Below, in pieces: positions 32,591 through 41,685 of a stretch of 64,000 nucleotides of DNA. The position numbers and the translations under genes are program-made. Within the stretch, counting starts at the first letter, position 1. Every line of letters starts with the position of its first letter. The notes beneath the pieces were generated by a model that was not told the origin of the DNA, made no database searches, and worked only from the letters and a program-made list of their open reading frames with translations. Source of the DNA: VAZQ01 sp035263865 (lineage in GTDB: Bacteria; Pseudomonadota; Alphaproteobacteria; Rhizobiales; Xanthobacteraceae); the NCBI GenBank assembly GCA_035263865.1, contig DATFQX010000204.1, positions 1 through 64,000 on the forward strand, read 5' to 3'.

Positions 32591-35500
32591 ATGAGCGAAA
32601 GTCTTTCCCTCGCGTTTGGTTTGCGCTTTGAAGACCTCTATTGTCGCACCGGCTTGGCGCGGCTCGACGGCTGCTTTGTCGAGTTCCTTCAGCGGCGCAA
32701 TACGGACCTGCACAATCGACTGATGGCTGCGCGCGCTGCGCCGGATGCGCTTGCCGCCAAGACTTATTCCGATCTCATCGTCGAGCTTGCGGTCGAACTC
32801 GACGATTTCATCGCCGCGCTGTTCGGCGTTACGGGTGAGGTCGAGGCGCTGCGCAAGCGCCACGACTCGCTGGCGCCGCTCTACGCGGTGAAGCGGCTGT
32901 TCGTGCAGCGCCGTGCCGCGAAAAAATATGGTCCTGATCAAGCGGCGAGCTTCGACGGGCAGGCGCTGCGTCGGGAGCTCGAGCCGCTTATCGGCGGCGA
33001 GCTGACTGAATTGCGCTTCGCCGAGCGGGTCGACGTCTGGATGAAGGCCGAGGCCGAGCATGCCGCCGCACTCGATCTTGCCGCGCGCTACGCTGCCTGG
33101 GCAACCCACACGCCGCAAGGCCAGCGCTGGCACAAACGCGGCGTCCTGTTCAAGCTGCCGCGCAAAATCGACCCGCACGATCTCATTGCGGTTGAGACCG
33201 AGGTTGTGGACGGCGTGGCGATGCTCAAGCTGCCGCCCTCGCAGCGGCGCGCCCGCGATGGCTTCGCACTCACTGACCCCGGCACCGATCTCGCCGGCGC
33301 CCTCGATCACGCCAACTACTGCATCTGGTGCCACAACCAGGACAAAGATTCCTGCGCGAAGGGGCTCAAGGAGAAGAGCGGCGAGTTCAAGAAAAGCGTG
33401 TTCGGGGTCGTGCTCGCGGGATGCCCACTCGAGGAGAAAATTTCCGAGATGAATCTGGTCGAGGCGGGCGGCCATACCATCGGCGCGCTGGGGATCGTCG
33501 CGATCGACAATCCGATGTGCGCCGCGACTGGCCACCGCATCTGCAACGATTGCATGAAGGCCTGTATCTACCAGAAGCAGGAACCTGTCGATATTCCGCA
33601 GGTCGAGACGCGAATCCTCAAAGAGGTCCTGGCGCTGCCCTGGGGCTTCGAAATCTATGGTGTGCTGACGCGCTGGAACCCGCTCGATCTGCGCCGACCG
33701 GTGCCGAAGCCTGCGACTGGCCACAAGGTGCTGGTCGTGGGACTAGGCCCCGCAGGTTTCACGCTCGCCCATCACTTGATCAACGATGGCCACACCCTCG
33801 TGGCGGTCGACGGACTCAAGATCGAACCGCTCGACCCCGATATTTCCGGTGTCGGGCTGGGCGGCGCGCGCACCTCATTCCGCCCGATCCGCGACGTCGC
33901 CGAGTTACGGGAACCGCTCGATGCTCGCGTGATGGCCGGCTTCGGCGGCGTTGCCGAGTACGGCATTACCGTCCGCTGGGACAAAAACTTCCTCAAGCTC
34001 ATCCGTCTGCTGTTGGAACGGCGCACTGAATTCACAATGTTTGGCGGCGTGCGCTTCGGCGGAACGCTCACAATCGATAGCGCTTTTGCACTCGGCTTCG
34101 ACCATATTGCGTTCTGCGCCGGGGCGGGGCGGCCGACAATCGTACCGATGAAGAACGGCCTCGCCGCCGGGGTGCGCCAAGCCTCCGATTTCCTGATGGC
34201 GCTGCAACTTACTGGCGCCGCCAAGGCCGAGAGCTTGGCGAATCTGCAGGTGCGGCTGCCCGTCGTTATCATCGGCGGCGGGCTCACCGCCATCGACACC
34301 GCGACCGAGGCGCTGGCTTATTATCCGCTGCAGGTAGAGAAGTTCCTCACTCGTTACGAAACGCTGATCGCCGAGCGCGGGGAAGCGGCGGTGCGCGCCG
34401 ACTGGACCGCTTCGGAAACAGAAACCGCATCCGAGTTCCTGCAGCACGCGCGAGAGATTCGCGCCGAGCGCGACTTGGCCGCGCGCGAGGACCGCAAGCC
34501 GCGGCTCGCCGAGCTCATGTCACGATGGGGTAGTGCCACCATCGTCTATCGGCGCCGACTGATCGATTCCCCGAGCTACACGCTCAACCACGAAGAGGTG
34601 GGCAAGGCGCTGGAGGAAGGGATCGGCTTTGCCGAGCGCTTGACGCCGCAAGAGGTGCTGCTCGATGACTTCGGCTGCGCCCGCGCGCTGCGCCTCTCCC
34701 AAGCCGATCCATCCGCTCTGCCGCGCGAGGTCATCCTGCCGGCGCGCACCATCCTGGTCGCGGCCGGGACACAACCCAATACCGTGCTCGCGCGCGAAGA
34801 GCCGCAGCACGTGCGCATCGACGGCAAATACTTTCAGGCGGTCGACGAGCACGGCCGCAACCTCACGCCCGAGCGCATCACCAAACCGTCGGCCGCCCAC
34901 GTGCTGATGGGCGTGCGCGCGGACAGCCGCGCCATCAGCTTCTTCGGCGATCTGCACCCTTCTTTTGCAGGCAACGTCGTTAAAGCGATGGCGAGCGCCA
35001 AGCAGGGTTACCCCGTCGTCAGCCGAATGCTGGCGCGGCTAGCCGCATCGGACGTCTCGCCGGTGGAGTTGGTAGGACGACTGAACGAGGAGCTGCGGGC
35101 CTCTGTGCACGCGGTCAACCGGCTCACCCCCGCCATCGTCGAGGTCATTGTGCGCGCGCCCATGGCTGTGCGCGCATTCCGGCCCGGCCAATTCTACCGG
35201 CTGCAAAATTACGAGACGATATCGCGCGACGCAGACGGTACCCGGCTCGCCAAAGAGGGGCTCGCGCTCACCGGGGCCGCGGTCGATCGCGAGCGTGGCC
35301 TCTTGTCGACGATTGTGCTGGAAATGGGCGGCTCATCCGACTTGTGCGCACAACTTGCCCCCGGAGAGCCGGTCATTCTGATGGGGCCGACCGGGCACCC
35401 GACTGAAACGCCCAGCGGCGAAAGCGTGCTGCTGATCGGCGGGGGGCTCGGCAATGCGGTTCTGTTCTCGATCGGGCAGGCGCTGCGCAGAAATGGCAGC

Positions 35501-36073
35501 CGCGTCCTCTACTTTGCCGGCTACAAGCGCGCCATCGATCGTTACAAGGTCGAGGAGATCGAGCGCGCGGCCGATGCCATCGTATGGTGCTGCGATGAAC
35601 CGCCCGGCTTTCGCGCCGAGCGCGCGCAGGACAAAGCCTTCGTCGGCGACATCGTCGCGGCGCTCGACGCCTACGCATCGGGCACCTTGGGGGCGGCGCC
35701 GATCCCGCTCGGCGAGGTCGATCGCGTGATTGCGATCGGCTCGGACGGCATGATGGCCGCGGTCTCGCGGGCGCGGCAGGGCATGCTTGCGCAGCATTTC
35801 AAGCCCGGCCACAAGGCGATCGCTTCCATCAACTCGCCGATGCAGTGCATGATGAAGGAAATCTGCGCGCAATGCCTGCAAGTCCACCGCGACCCCGCAA
35901 GCGGCGTCGAAAGCGTGGTGTTTTCCTGCTTCAACCAGGACCAGGATCTCGACCGCGTCGACTTCGACAATCTGCGCGCGCGACTGAGTCAGAACGGGGT
36001 GCAGGAGAAGCTCACGCGGCTATGGATCGACCGCTCGCTACGACAGCTGGGTCTGCGCCAGGCGGCGGAGTAG
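32591..36073 (+). CDS. 1160-residue FAD/NAD(P)/Fe-S fusion oxidoreductase
   Basis: An unusually long protein. Residues 1-230 are helical and unassigned. At about 239-330 Cys clusters (YCIWCHNQDKDSCAKG; CAATGHRICNDCMKACIYQK) look like the GltD/dihydropyrimidine dehydrogenase Fe-S entry domain. At about 379 a first FAD/NAD loop (VLVVGLGPAGFTLAHHL) and at about 557 a second (VVIIGGGLTAIDTATEAL) give a GltD-type flavin domain. From about 850 a ferredoxin-reductase module follows (FRPGQFYRLQN; VLLIGGGLGNAVLF), ending with PyrK-like cysteines CMMKEICAQCLQVH and SCF. It could shuttle electrons between NAD(P)H and a carrier protein. The substrate is unknown; the thioesterase upstream suggests a CoA-linked pathway. 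Confidence 0.85.
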   Translation: MSESLSLAFGLRFEDLYCRTGLARLDGCFVEFLQRRNTDLHNRLMAARAAPDALAAKTYSDLIVELAVELDDFIAALFGVTGEVEALRKRHDSLAPLYAVKRLFVQRRAAKKYGPDQAASFDGQALRRELEPLIGGELTELRFAERVDVWMKAEAEHAAALDLAARYAAWATHTPQGQRWHKRGVLFKLPRKIDPHDLIAVETEVVDGVAMLKLPPSQRRARDGFALTDPGTDLAGALDHANYCIWCHNQDKDSCAKGLKEKSGEFKKSVFGVVLAGCPLEEKISEMNLVEAGGHTIGALGIVAIDNPMCAATGHRICNDCMKACIYQKQEPVDIPQVETRILKEVLALPWGFEIYGVLTRWNPLDLRRPVPKPATGHKVLVVGLGPAGFTLAHHLINDGHTLVAVDGLKIEPLDPDISGVGLGGARTSFRPIRDVAELREPLDARVMAGFGGVAEYGITVRWDKNFLKLIRLLLERRTEFTMFGGVRFGGTLTIDSAFALGFDHIAFCAGAGRPTIVPMKNGLAAGVRQASDFLMALQLTGAAKAESLANLQVRLPVVIIGGGLTAIDTATEALAYYPLQVEKFLTRYETLIAERGEAAVRADWTASETETASEFLQHAREIRAERDLAAREDRKPRLAELMSRWGSATIVYRRRLIDSPSYTLNHEEVGKALEEGIGFAERLTPQEVLLDDFGCARALRLSQADPSALPREVILPARTILVAAGTQPNTVLAREEPQHVRIDGKYFQAVDEHGRNLTPERITKPSAAHVLMGVRADSRAISFFGDLHPSFAGNVVKAMASAKQGYPVVSRMLARLAASDVSPVELVGRLNEELRASVHAVNRLTPAIVEVIVRAPMAVRAFRPGQFYRLQNYETISRDADGTRLAKEGLALTGAAVDRERGLLSTIVLEMGGSSDLCAQLAPGEPVILMGPTGHPTETPSGESVLLIGGGLGNAVLFSIGQALRRNGSRVLYFAGYKRAIDRYKVEEIERAADAIVWCCDEPPGFRAERAQDKAFVGDIVAALDAYASGTLGAAPIPLGEVDRVIAIGSDGMMAAVSRARQGMLAQHFKPGHKAIASINSPMQCMMKEICAQCLQVHRDPASGVESVVFSCFNQDQDLDRVDFDNLRARLSQNGVQEKLTRLWIDRSLRQLGLRQAAE

Positions 36074-36075
36074 CC

Positions 36076-37734
36076 TCACACCGCCTTCGCCATCTCGCGC
36101 AGTTTGAATTTCTGGATCTTGCCGGTCGACGTGCGCGGCAACTCTGAGAACACCACGTAGCGCGGGCATTTGTAGCTCGCGAGATTCTTGCGGCACCAGG
36201 CGATAATGTCCTCCTGTGTCGCCTTCTGACCAGGCTTGAGCTCGATGAAGGCGCAGGGCGTCTCACCCCATTTGTCGTCGGGCTTTGCTACTACGGCTGC
36301 CGCACCGACCGCCGGGTGCTTGTAGAGCGCGTCCTCCACTTCGATTGAGGAAATATTTTCGCCGCCAGAAATGATGATGTCCTTGGAGCGATCCTTGAGC
36401 TGGATATAGCCGTCGGGATGCATCACCCCGAGGTCGCCCGAATGGAACCAGCCGTCAGCGAAGGCTTTCTCGGTTGCCGACTTGTTCTTGAGGTAACCCT
36501 TCATCACGACGTTGCCGCGGAACATCACCTCGCCCATGCTCTCGCCGTCCCACGGGACGGGCGCGAGCGTGTCCGGATCGCGCACGTCGAGCGCCTCGAG
36601 CGGCACGTAGCGCACGCCCTGGCGCGCTTTCTTTGCCGCCTGCTCGGCGGGCGCGAGCGCATCCCAGCCGGCGCGCCATTCGTTCACGGCAGCGGGACCA
36701 TAGGTCTCGGTCAGCCCGTACAGATGCGTGACATTGAATCCGGCGGCCTTCATTGCCGCCAGCACGGCTTCCGGCGGCGGCGCCGCCGCGGTGAAGAACT
36801 CCACGACATGCGGCAGCGGCTTTTTCTCTTCCGGCGGCGCATTGAGCAACGTTGCCATCACGATGGGCGCGCCGCACAGATGCGTGACCTTGTGCTGGGC
36901 CATTGCGTCGTACATCGCCGGAGCGCGCACCTGGCGCAGACATACATGTGTGCCAGCGACCACGGAGAGGGTCCACGGGAAACACCAGCCGTTGCAGTGG
37001 AACATCGGCAGCGTCCAGAGATAGACGCAGTGCCTCCCCATGCTGCCGGTAAGTACATTACCTATCGCGAGCAGATAGGCGCCGCGATGGTGATAGACCA
37101 CGCCCTTGGGATCGCCGGTGGTGCCGGAGGTGTAGTTGAGCGAAATCGCGTCCCACTCGTCCGCCGGCATTTTCCAGGCGAAGTCGGGATCGCCGGAGGC
37201 GACGAAATCCTCATACTCGGTTGAACCCAACCTCTCGCCAGCGCCCGTGAAGTCGGGATCGTGGTAGTCGATGACCAGCGGCCTGACCTTGGCGAGCGCG
37301 AGCGCCTCTTTCGCGAGCTTCGAGAACTCGCGGTCGACGAGCAGCGCTTTGGCGTCGGCATGGTCGAGCTGGAAACCGACGATGGCGGCATCGAGCCGCG
37401 TGTTGATGGTGTTAAGGACGGCGCCCGCCATCGGCACGCCGTAGTGACATTCGAGCATTGCCGGCGTGTTCGCGAGGAGCGCCGAGACTGTATCCCTGCG
37501 CTCGATCCCGTGCTTCGCCAACGCAGACGCCAGCCGGCGAGCGCGCGTGTAGAACTCGGCGTAGTTTCGGCGCAATGCGCCGTGGATGATGGCGGTGTGG
37601 TCGGGGAAGACGGCGGCCGAGCGTTCGAGGAACGAGAGCGGGGTGAGCGGCTGGAAATTCGCCGGGTTACGGTCGAGATCGATGTCGTAAGGCGTGAGGG
37701 TCACGGCGTAATCATTCTTTGCTGATCGTATCAT
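36076..37734 (-). CDS. acyl-CoA synthetase (AMP-binding, fatty-acid/aromatic type)
   Basis: This 552-residue adenylate-forming enzyme activates a carboxylic acid to its CoA thioester. It shows the P-loop LNYTSGTTGDPKGVVYHHRG, TLPMFHCNGWCFPW, VTHLYGLTETYGPA (A5), DGWFHSGDLGVMHPDGYIQL with DRSKDIIISGGENIS (A8 hinge), and the catalytic Lys in LPRTSTGKIQKF. Length and motifs fit medium/long-chain or aromatic acyl-CoA ligases. It is convergent with the fusion-oxidoreductase gene, stopping 2 bp from its end, and divergent from prpE. Confidence 0.92.
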   Translation of the reverse strand: MIRSAKNDYAVTLTPYDIDLDRNPANFQPLTPLSFLERSAAVFPDHTAIIHGALRRNYAEFYTRARRLASALAKHGIERRDTVSALLANTPAMLECHYGVPMAGAVLNTINTRLDAAIVGFQLDHADAKALLVDREFSKLAKEALALAKVRPLVIDYHDPDFTGAGERLGSTEYEDFVASGDPDFAWKMPADEWDAISLNYTSGTTGDPKGVVYHHRGAYLLAIGNVLTGSMGRHCVYLWTLPMFHCNGWCFPWTLSVVAGTHVCLRQVRAPAMYDAMAQHKVTHLCGAPIVMATLLNAPPEEKKPLPHVVEFFTAAAPPPEAVLAAMKAAGFNVTHLYGLTETYGPAAVNEWRAGWDALAPAEQAAKKARQGVRYVPLEALDVRDPDTLAPVPWDGESMGEVMFRGNVVMKGYLKNKSATEKAFADGWFHSGDLGVMHPDGYIQLKDRSKDIIISGGENISSIEVEDALYKHPAVGAAAVVAKPDDKWGETPCAFIELKPGQKATQEDIIAWCRKNLASYKCPRYVVFSELPRTSTGKIQKFKLREMAKAV

Positions 37735-37903
37735 TTCAATGGGCCCGTCTCCTTGTCAAATCGCTCCATGAATGGCTGACCCCGTGCCCTAGCATTTTGC
37801 CGCACGGCCGCTGGACGCAGCCGACGCGACTTGCAAACTCCCCGGGCGCGCTCACAATGGCGCTTACGCGCCGACCAAAACGGATCGACAAGGGAGTAGC
37901 GTC

Positions 37904-39841
37904 ATGGATGCGCCAGCGAGCCGCTACCACGAAGTCTATGCGCGCTGGCAGCGCGACCCGCAGGCTTTCTGGGGCGAAGCGGCGGCTGACATTGATTGGA
38001 TCGAGCCGCCTAAGCAGGTGTTCGATCCCAAGGCCGGCGTGTACGGGCGTTGGTTCACGGACGGCGTCTGCAACACCTGCTGGAACGCGGTCGACCGCCA
38101 CGTCCTCGCCGGGCGCGGCGAACAGGCCGCGATCATCTACGATTCTCCGCTCGGCGGGCAAAAGCGCACGATCACCTATCACCGTCTGCAGGTCGAGACG
38201 CAGGTGCTCGCTGCCATCCTGCGCAATCTCGGCGTCGCCAAAGGAGATCGCGTCGTCCTCTACATGCCGATGGTTCCCGAGGCGGTGATCGGCATGCTCG
38301 GGTGCGCGCGCATTGGCGCGGTGCACTCGGTTGTCTTCGGCGGCTTCGCCCCGAAAGAACTCGCGACCCGGATCGACGATGCCAAGCCGAAAGCGATCCT
38401 GTCCACTAGCTGTGGGCTCGAAGTGGGGCGCGTCGTGAAATACAAGCCGCTGCTCGACGAGGCGATCCGCCTCGCGGGACACAAGCCCGAGGCTTGTCTC
38501 ATTCTTCAGCGCCCGCAGGAGGAGGCGGCTCTGGTCTCCCGGCGCGACCATGACTGGGCCAAGCTGCGCGACGAGGCGATCGTGTTCGCGCGCTCGGTCT
38601 ATGATTGCGTGCCGGTTCAAGCGACCGATCCGCTCTACATCCTCTATACCTCGGGCACCACCGGAATTCCCAAAGGCGTCGTGCGCGATAACGGCGGCCA
38701 CATGGTTGCGCTGAAATGGTCAATGCGGAACTTCTATGGCGTCAAGCCGGGCGAGGTCTACTGGGCCGCGTCCGACGTCGGCTGGGTGGTTGGCCATAGC
38801 TACATCGTCTATGCGCCGCTGCTGCACGGCTGCACCTCGATCCTTTACGAAGGCAAGCCCGTGGGCACGCCCGACGCCGGCGCATTTTGGCGCGTCATCG
38901 CCGAGCATGGCTGCGTTGCCTTATTCACGGCGCCGACGGCCTTCCGCGCCATCAAGAAGGAGGATCCGCAGGGCAAGCTGCTGGCGCGACACGATCTCGG
39001 GAAATTCCGTACCTTGTTCCTCGCCGGCGAACGCGCCGACCCCGACACCGTCCAGTGGGCCGAAAACCTGCTCAAGGTACCGGTGATCGATCACTGGTGG
39101 CAAACCGAGACCGGCTGGGCGATCGCGGGAAATCCGGTTGGGCTAGGCCAGTTACCGGTAAAGTACGGCTCCGCATCGGTGGCGATGCCCGGCTACCAAG
39201 TCGACATCGTGGACGATACGTGCAAGCCGGTTCAAGCGAACAAGATCGGCTCGATTGTCCTCAAACTGCCGCTCCCGCCGGGCTGCCTGCCGACGCTGTG
39301 GCAGCAGGACGAGCGGTTCAAGGAGAGTTATCTCGCCGAGTTTCCCGGGTATTACAAGACGGCGGATGCCGGCTTCAAGGACGAAGACGGCTACATCCAC
39401 GTCATGAGTCGCACCGACGATATCATTAACGTCGCCGGCCATCGGCTCTCGACCGGTGGAATGGAGGAGGTGCTCTCCGCGCATAAGGATGTCGCCGAGT
39501 GCGCCGTGATCGGCGTCGCCGACCAACTCAAGGGCGAGGTCCCCTGCGGCTTCATTGTGCTCAAGACCGGCGTCGAGCGGCCGACTGCCGAGATCGAGCA
39601 GGAATGCGTCGGGCTCGTGCGCGAAAAAATCGGTCCCGTCGCCGCCTTCAAGCTCGCAATTACGGTCGCGCGGCTGCCGAAGACACGCTCGGGAAAAATC
39701 CTGCGCGGCACCATGAAGAAGATCGCGGACGGCGAGCCCTGGGCTATGCCGGCGACTATCGACGATCCCGCAATCCTGGAGGAAATCGGCGCCGCCTTGG
39801 AGCGCAAGGGTTTGCGCTCTAGCGTCAGCAAAGCACAATGA
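37904..39841 (+). CDS. prpE: propionyl-CoA synthetase (PrpE-like acetyl/propionyl-CoA ligase)
   Basis: This 645-residue enzyme starts at ATG 37904 with AAGGGAG upstream. It is an ACS-type ligase: the N-terminus RYHEVYARWQRDPQAFWGEA is the ACAS_N domain, YILYTSGTTGIPKGVVRDNG the P-loop, DHWWQTETGWAIAGNPVG the A5 region, and PKTRSGKILRGTMKKIADGE carries the acetylatable catalytic Lys. The Q-T-E-T-G-W form and the PTAFRAIKKEDP stretch favour PrpE over Acs. It makes propionyl-CoA for the methylmalonyl or methylcitrate route. It overlaps the next gene by four bases (ATGA). Confidence 0.88.
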   Translation: MDAPASRYHEVYARWQRDPQAFWGEAAADIDWIEPPKQVFDPKAGVYGRWFTDGVCNTCWNAVDRHVLAGRGEQAAIIYDSPLGGQKRTITYHRLQVETQVLAAILRNLGVAKGDRVVLYMPMVPEAVIGMLGCARIGAVHSVVFGGFAPKELATRIDDAKPKAILSTSCGLEVGRVVKYKPLLDEAIRLAGHKPEACLILQRPQEEAALVSRRDHDWAKLRDEAIVFARSVYDCVPVQATDPLYILYTSGTTGIPKGVVRDNGGHMVALKWSMRNFYGVKPGEVYWAASDVGWVVGHSYIVYAPLLHGCTSILYEGKPVGTPDAGAFWRVIAEHGCVALFTAPTAFRAIKKEDPQGKLLARHDLGKFRTLFLAGERADPDTVQWAENLLKVPVIDHWWQTETGWAIAGNPVGLGQLPVKYGSASVAMPGYQVDIVDDTCKPVQANKIGSIVLKLPLPPGCLPTLWQQDERFKESYLAEFPGYYKTADAGFKDEDGYIHVMSRTDDIINVAGHRLSTGGMEEVLSAHKDVAECAVIGVADQLKGEVPCGFIVLKTGVERPTAEIEQECVGLVREKIGPVAAFKLAITVARLPKTRSGKILRGTMKKIADGEPWAMPATIDDPAILEEIGAALERKGLRSSVSKAQ

Positions 39842-40689
39842 CCTGCGCCGCTGATCTGCGCATTCGCGCGATGCGGCCCGAGGAGATTGCCATCGCAGTG
39901 GATTGGGCCGCGGGCGAAGGCTGGAATCCCGGGCTGGGCGACGCCGCGTGTTTCAGCACCGTCGATTCCCATGGCTTTCTTGTCGGCGAGCTCGACCGCG
40001 CGCCGGCCGCGACGATTTCCTGCCTCAATTACGATAGCGCCTTCGCATTCCTCGGCTTCTATATCGTGCGGCCTGACCTGCGCGGCCGCGGCTATGGGCT
40101 GCGCATCTGGAACGCGGCGATCGCGCATGCCGGTGCGCGCACCATCGGCCTCGACGGGGTGGTGGCGCAGCAACAAAACTATCGCAAGTCCGGATTCCGG
40201 CTCGCCTATGCCAATATCCGCTACGGCGGCAGCGTCGCTCGTACCTCGAGGCCGCCGGCGGGTGTCATGCCGCTCGCGGCGGTGCCGTTTGCAACGGTAG
40301 AGGCGGACGATGCGCAGGTTTTTCCGGCGCCGCGCAGGGCATTCCTGCGCGCGTGGATCAGCGCGCTCGGCCATATCGGTCGCGCGCTGGTGCGCGATGG
40401 CAGCCTTGCCGGCTGGGGCGTGATCCGGCCGTGCCGGCGCGGCCACAAAATCGGCCCGCTCATCGCCGATGACCGCGCCGCGGCTGAGGCGGTCCTCGCC
40501 GCCCTGATCGCGGCCGCGGGCGCACGCGAAATCTTCCTCGATGTGCCAAGCGTCAACGACGAGGCGGTCGCGCTCGCGCAAGAGCGCGAGCTCTTGCCGG
40601 TGTTCGAGACGGCGCGGATGTACACGGGAGCGATTCGTCCGCTGACACTCGAACGGGTGTTTGGCGTCACCACGTTCGAGCTCGGATGA
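39838..40689 (+). CDS. GNAT-family acetyltransferase linked to prpE
   Basis: This 283-residue protein starts at ATG 39838, overlapping the prpE stop. The GNAT core reads FYIVRPDLRGRGYGLRIWNA (R-G-x-G-x-G/A acetyl-CoA loop), followed by QQQNYRKSGFRLAYANIRYG, a pattern of the YitH-like group. The C-terminal half (GAREIFLDVPSVNDEAVALA, ARMYTGAI) is the second, SCP2/GNAT-like domain usual in this branch. Coupling to prpE suggests it may acetylate the ligase's catalytic lysine; that is inference from position, as known for Pat and Acs elsewhere. Confidence 0.85.
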   Translation: MTCAADLRIRAMRPEEIAIAVDWAAGEGWNPGLGDAACFSTVDSHGFLVGELDRAPAATISCLNYDSAFAFLGFYIVRPDLRGRGYGLRIWNAAIAHAGARTIGLDGVVAQQQNYRKSGFRLAYANIRYGGSVARTSRPPAGVMPLAAVPFATVEADDAQVFPAPRRAFLRAWISALGHIGRALVRDGSLAGWGVIRPCRRGHKIGPLIADDRAAAEAVLAALIAAAGAREIFLDVPSVNDEAVALAQERELLPVFETARMYTGAIRPLTLERVFGVTTFELG

Positions 40690-40733
40690 TATGAGTGAAC
40701 TGGCGCACGCCGCCGCGGCGCCGTAGACCCAGT

Positions 40734-40979
40734 CTACTCTTCGGGAGAGCTTTGCGGCTCGGGTTTCTTCGCCTCGCGCTGCGGCTCTGGGGCAGGGTTG
40801 GCCGCCGGCACGGAGTTATGAGCAGCACCCGCTTCTACATGGGTTCTGCGCACCGAGTACTGAACCGCAGGCGGCGGCGGCGTGTTCACCCACGCCGGAA
40901 CAATGCCTTCGACTCGGTCGCTGCCGGAACAAGCAGCGAGGAGTGCTGCGGACGTACACACTGCAACAATGCGTATCAT
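40734..40979 (-). CDS. small lipoprotein (81 aa)
   Basis: ATG 40979 opens an 81-residue frame with a signal peptide and lipobox: MIRIVAVCTSAALLAACSGS with LAAC and Cys17. The mature part is proline-rich (VNTPPPPAVQYSVRRT) and ends in a charged tail KPEPQSSPEE. This is a typical lipid-anchored small protein of unknown role. Five aspects support it as real: start, lipobox, +2 Ser, composition and strand isolation; no family is known. Confidence 0.65.
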   Translation of the reverse strand: MIRIVAVCTSAALLAACSGSDRVEGIVPAWVNTPPPPAVQYSVRRTHVEAGAAHNSVPAANPAPEPQREAKKPEPQSSPEE

Positions 40980-41096
40980 GATGCCGACCCCGCAAAGAGA
41001 TGCGCGAGCAATGCGGACAAAATTAGACGCGTTTGCGGTTCCGTCACGCGGCGGGGATTCGCCCCCAATAAGGTTCCGCGCAGCGCGAGAACGATG

Positions 41097-41315
41097 CTAA
41101 TGCTTCCTGATCCCTATCGACTTTTGCGGAACAGCGCCCGTTGCGCTCTTCGTTGCCTTCGGGCTCGGAATGTCTTCATATTTCACGCCAGCGATGTGCT
41201 TTCTGGCCGCGCTTGCGGGATGCATCGCGCCGTCGGCCAACTGGCCGCCCGCAGCTCCCAAGGGTGAGGCCAGCACGCAGATGGCAGCGAACAAGATTCG
41301 CTTTCGCGCTTTCAT
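41097..41315 (-). CDS. small secreted protein (72 aa), hypothetical
   Basis: ATG 41315 gives 72 residues with a basic N-terminus and a short hydrophobic core (MKARKRILFAAICVLASPLG, probable cleavage after GAAG-G). The rest is basic and Lys/Ser-rich (VKYEDIPSPKATKSATGA). It resembles small secreted proteins but has no motif. It shares its strand with the lipoprotein gene 118 bp downstream. Confidence 0.45.
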   Translation of the reverse strand: MKARKRILFAAICVLASPLGAAGGQLADGAMHPASAARKHIAGVKYEDIPSPKATKSATGAVPQKSIGIRKH

Positions 41316-41439
41316 GTCTCCGCTCGCGGTTATGCGTGACGCACGCTAGCGAGGGCGGCTCAGCGCGGTCAAGCACGCATGCAGCGCGGTCTTGATCGAC
41401 ATGCCGCAGAGAGCCGAAAACGATTTAATCGGCCGAAAA

Positions 41440-41670
41440 GGAGGCGCACGCGATGATCGGCGAACCCCAGCAAGCTCGGGGCGACTGATCGTCTTCGTCA
41501 TCGTCGCGACGCTGATCTCGCACCGATTCTGGGCACTGCAGGGCGCCGAGCGCCGCACGCAGACGGTCCAGTTCGCCAAGAATGTGGCGATCATCGCCGG
41601 CTTCTTGTTCGCCTTTGTCACCGGCGGCGGCCGCTTGAGTCTCGACTACTGGCGGCGGCGCGTCGAGTAG
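41440..41670 (+). pseudogene. DoxX-family membrane protein, C-terminal remnant
   Basis: From about 41485 the frame reads VFVIVATLISHRFWALQGAE then QFAKNVAIIAGFLFAFVTGG and LSLDYWRRR, the C-terminal two helices of DoxX-type membrane proteins. Full DoxX proteins have about 130-150 residues and four helices; the first two, and a usual start, are missing. The preceding codons (GARDDRRTPASSG) are unrelated. An ATG at 41392 could make a 92-residue product, but a truncated relic is more likely. The spared stretch is well conserved, so the deletion may be recent. Confidence 0.7.
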
Positions 41671-41685
41671 ATCGCACGAGATGCG

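Noticed and set aside
32504..33724. 406-residue minus-strand frame over the fusion oxidoreductase
   Set aside because: Shadow frame; the plus strand shows conserved Fe-S and flavin motifs over the same bases.
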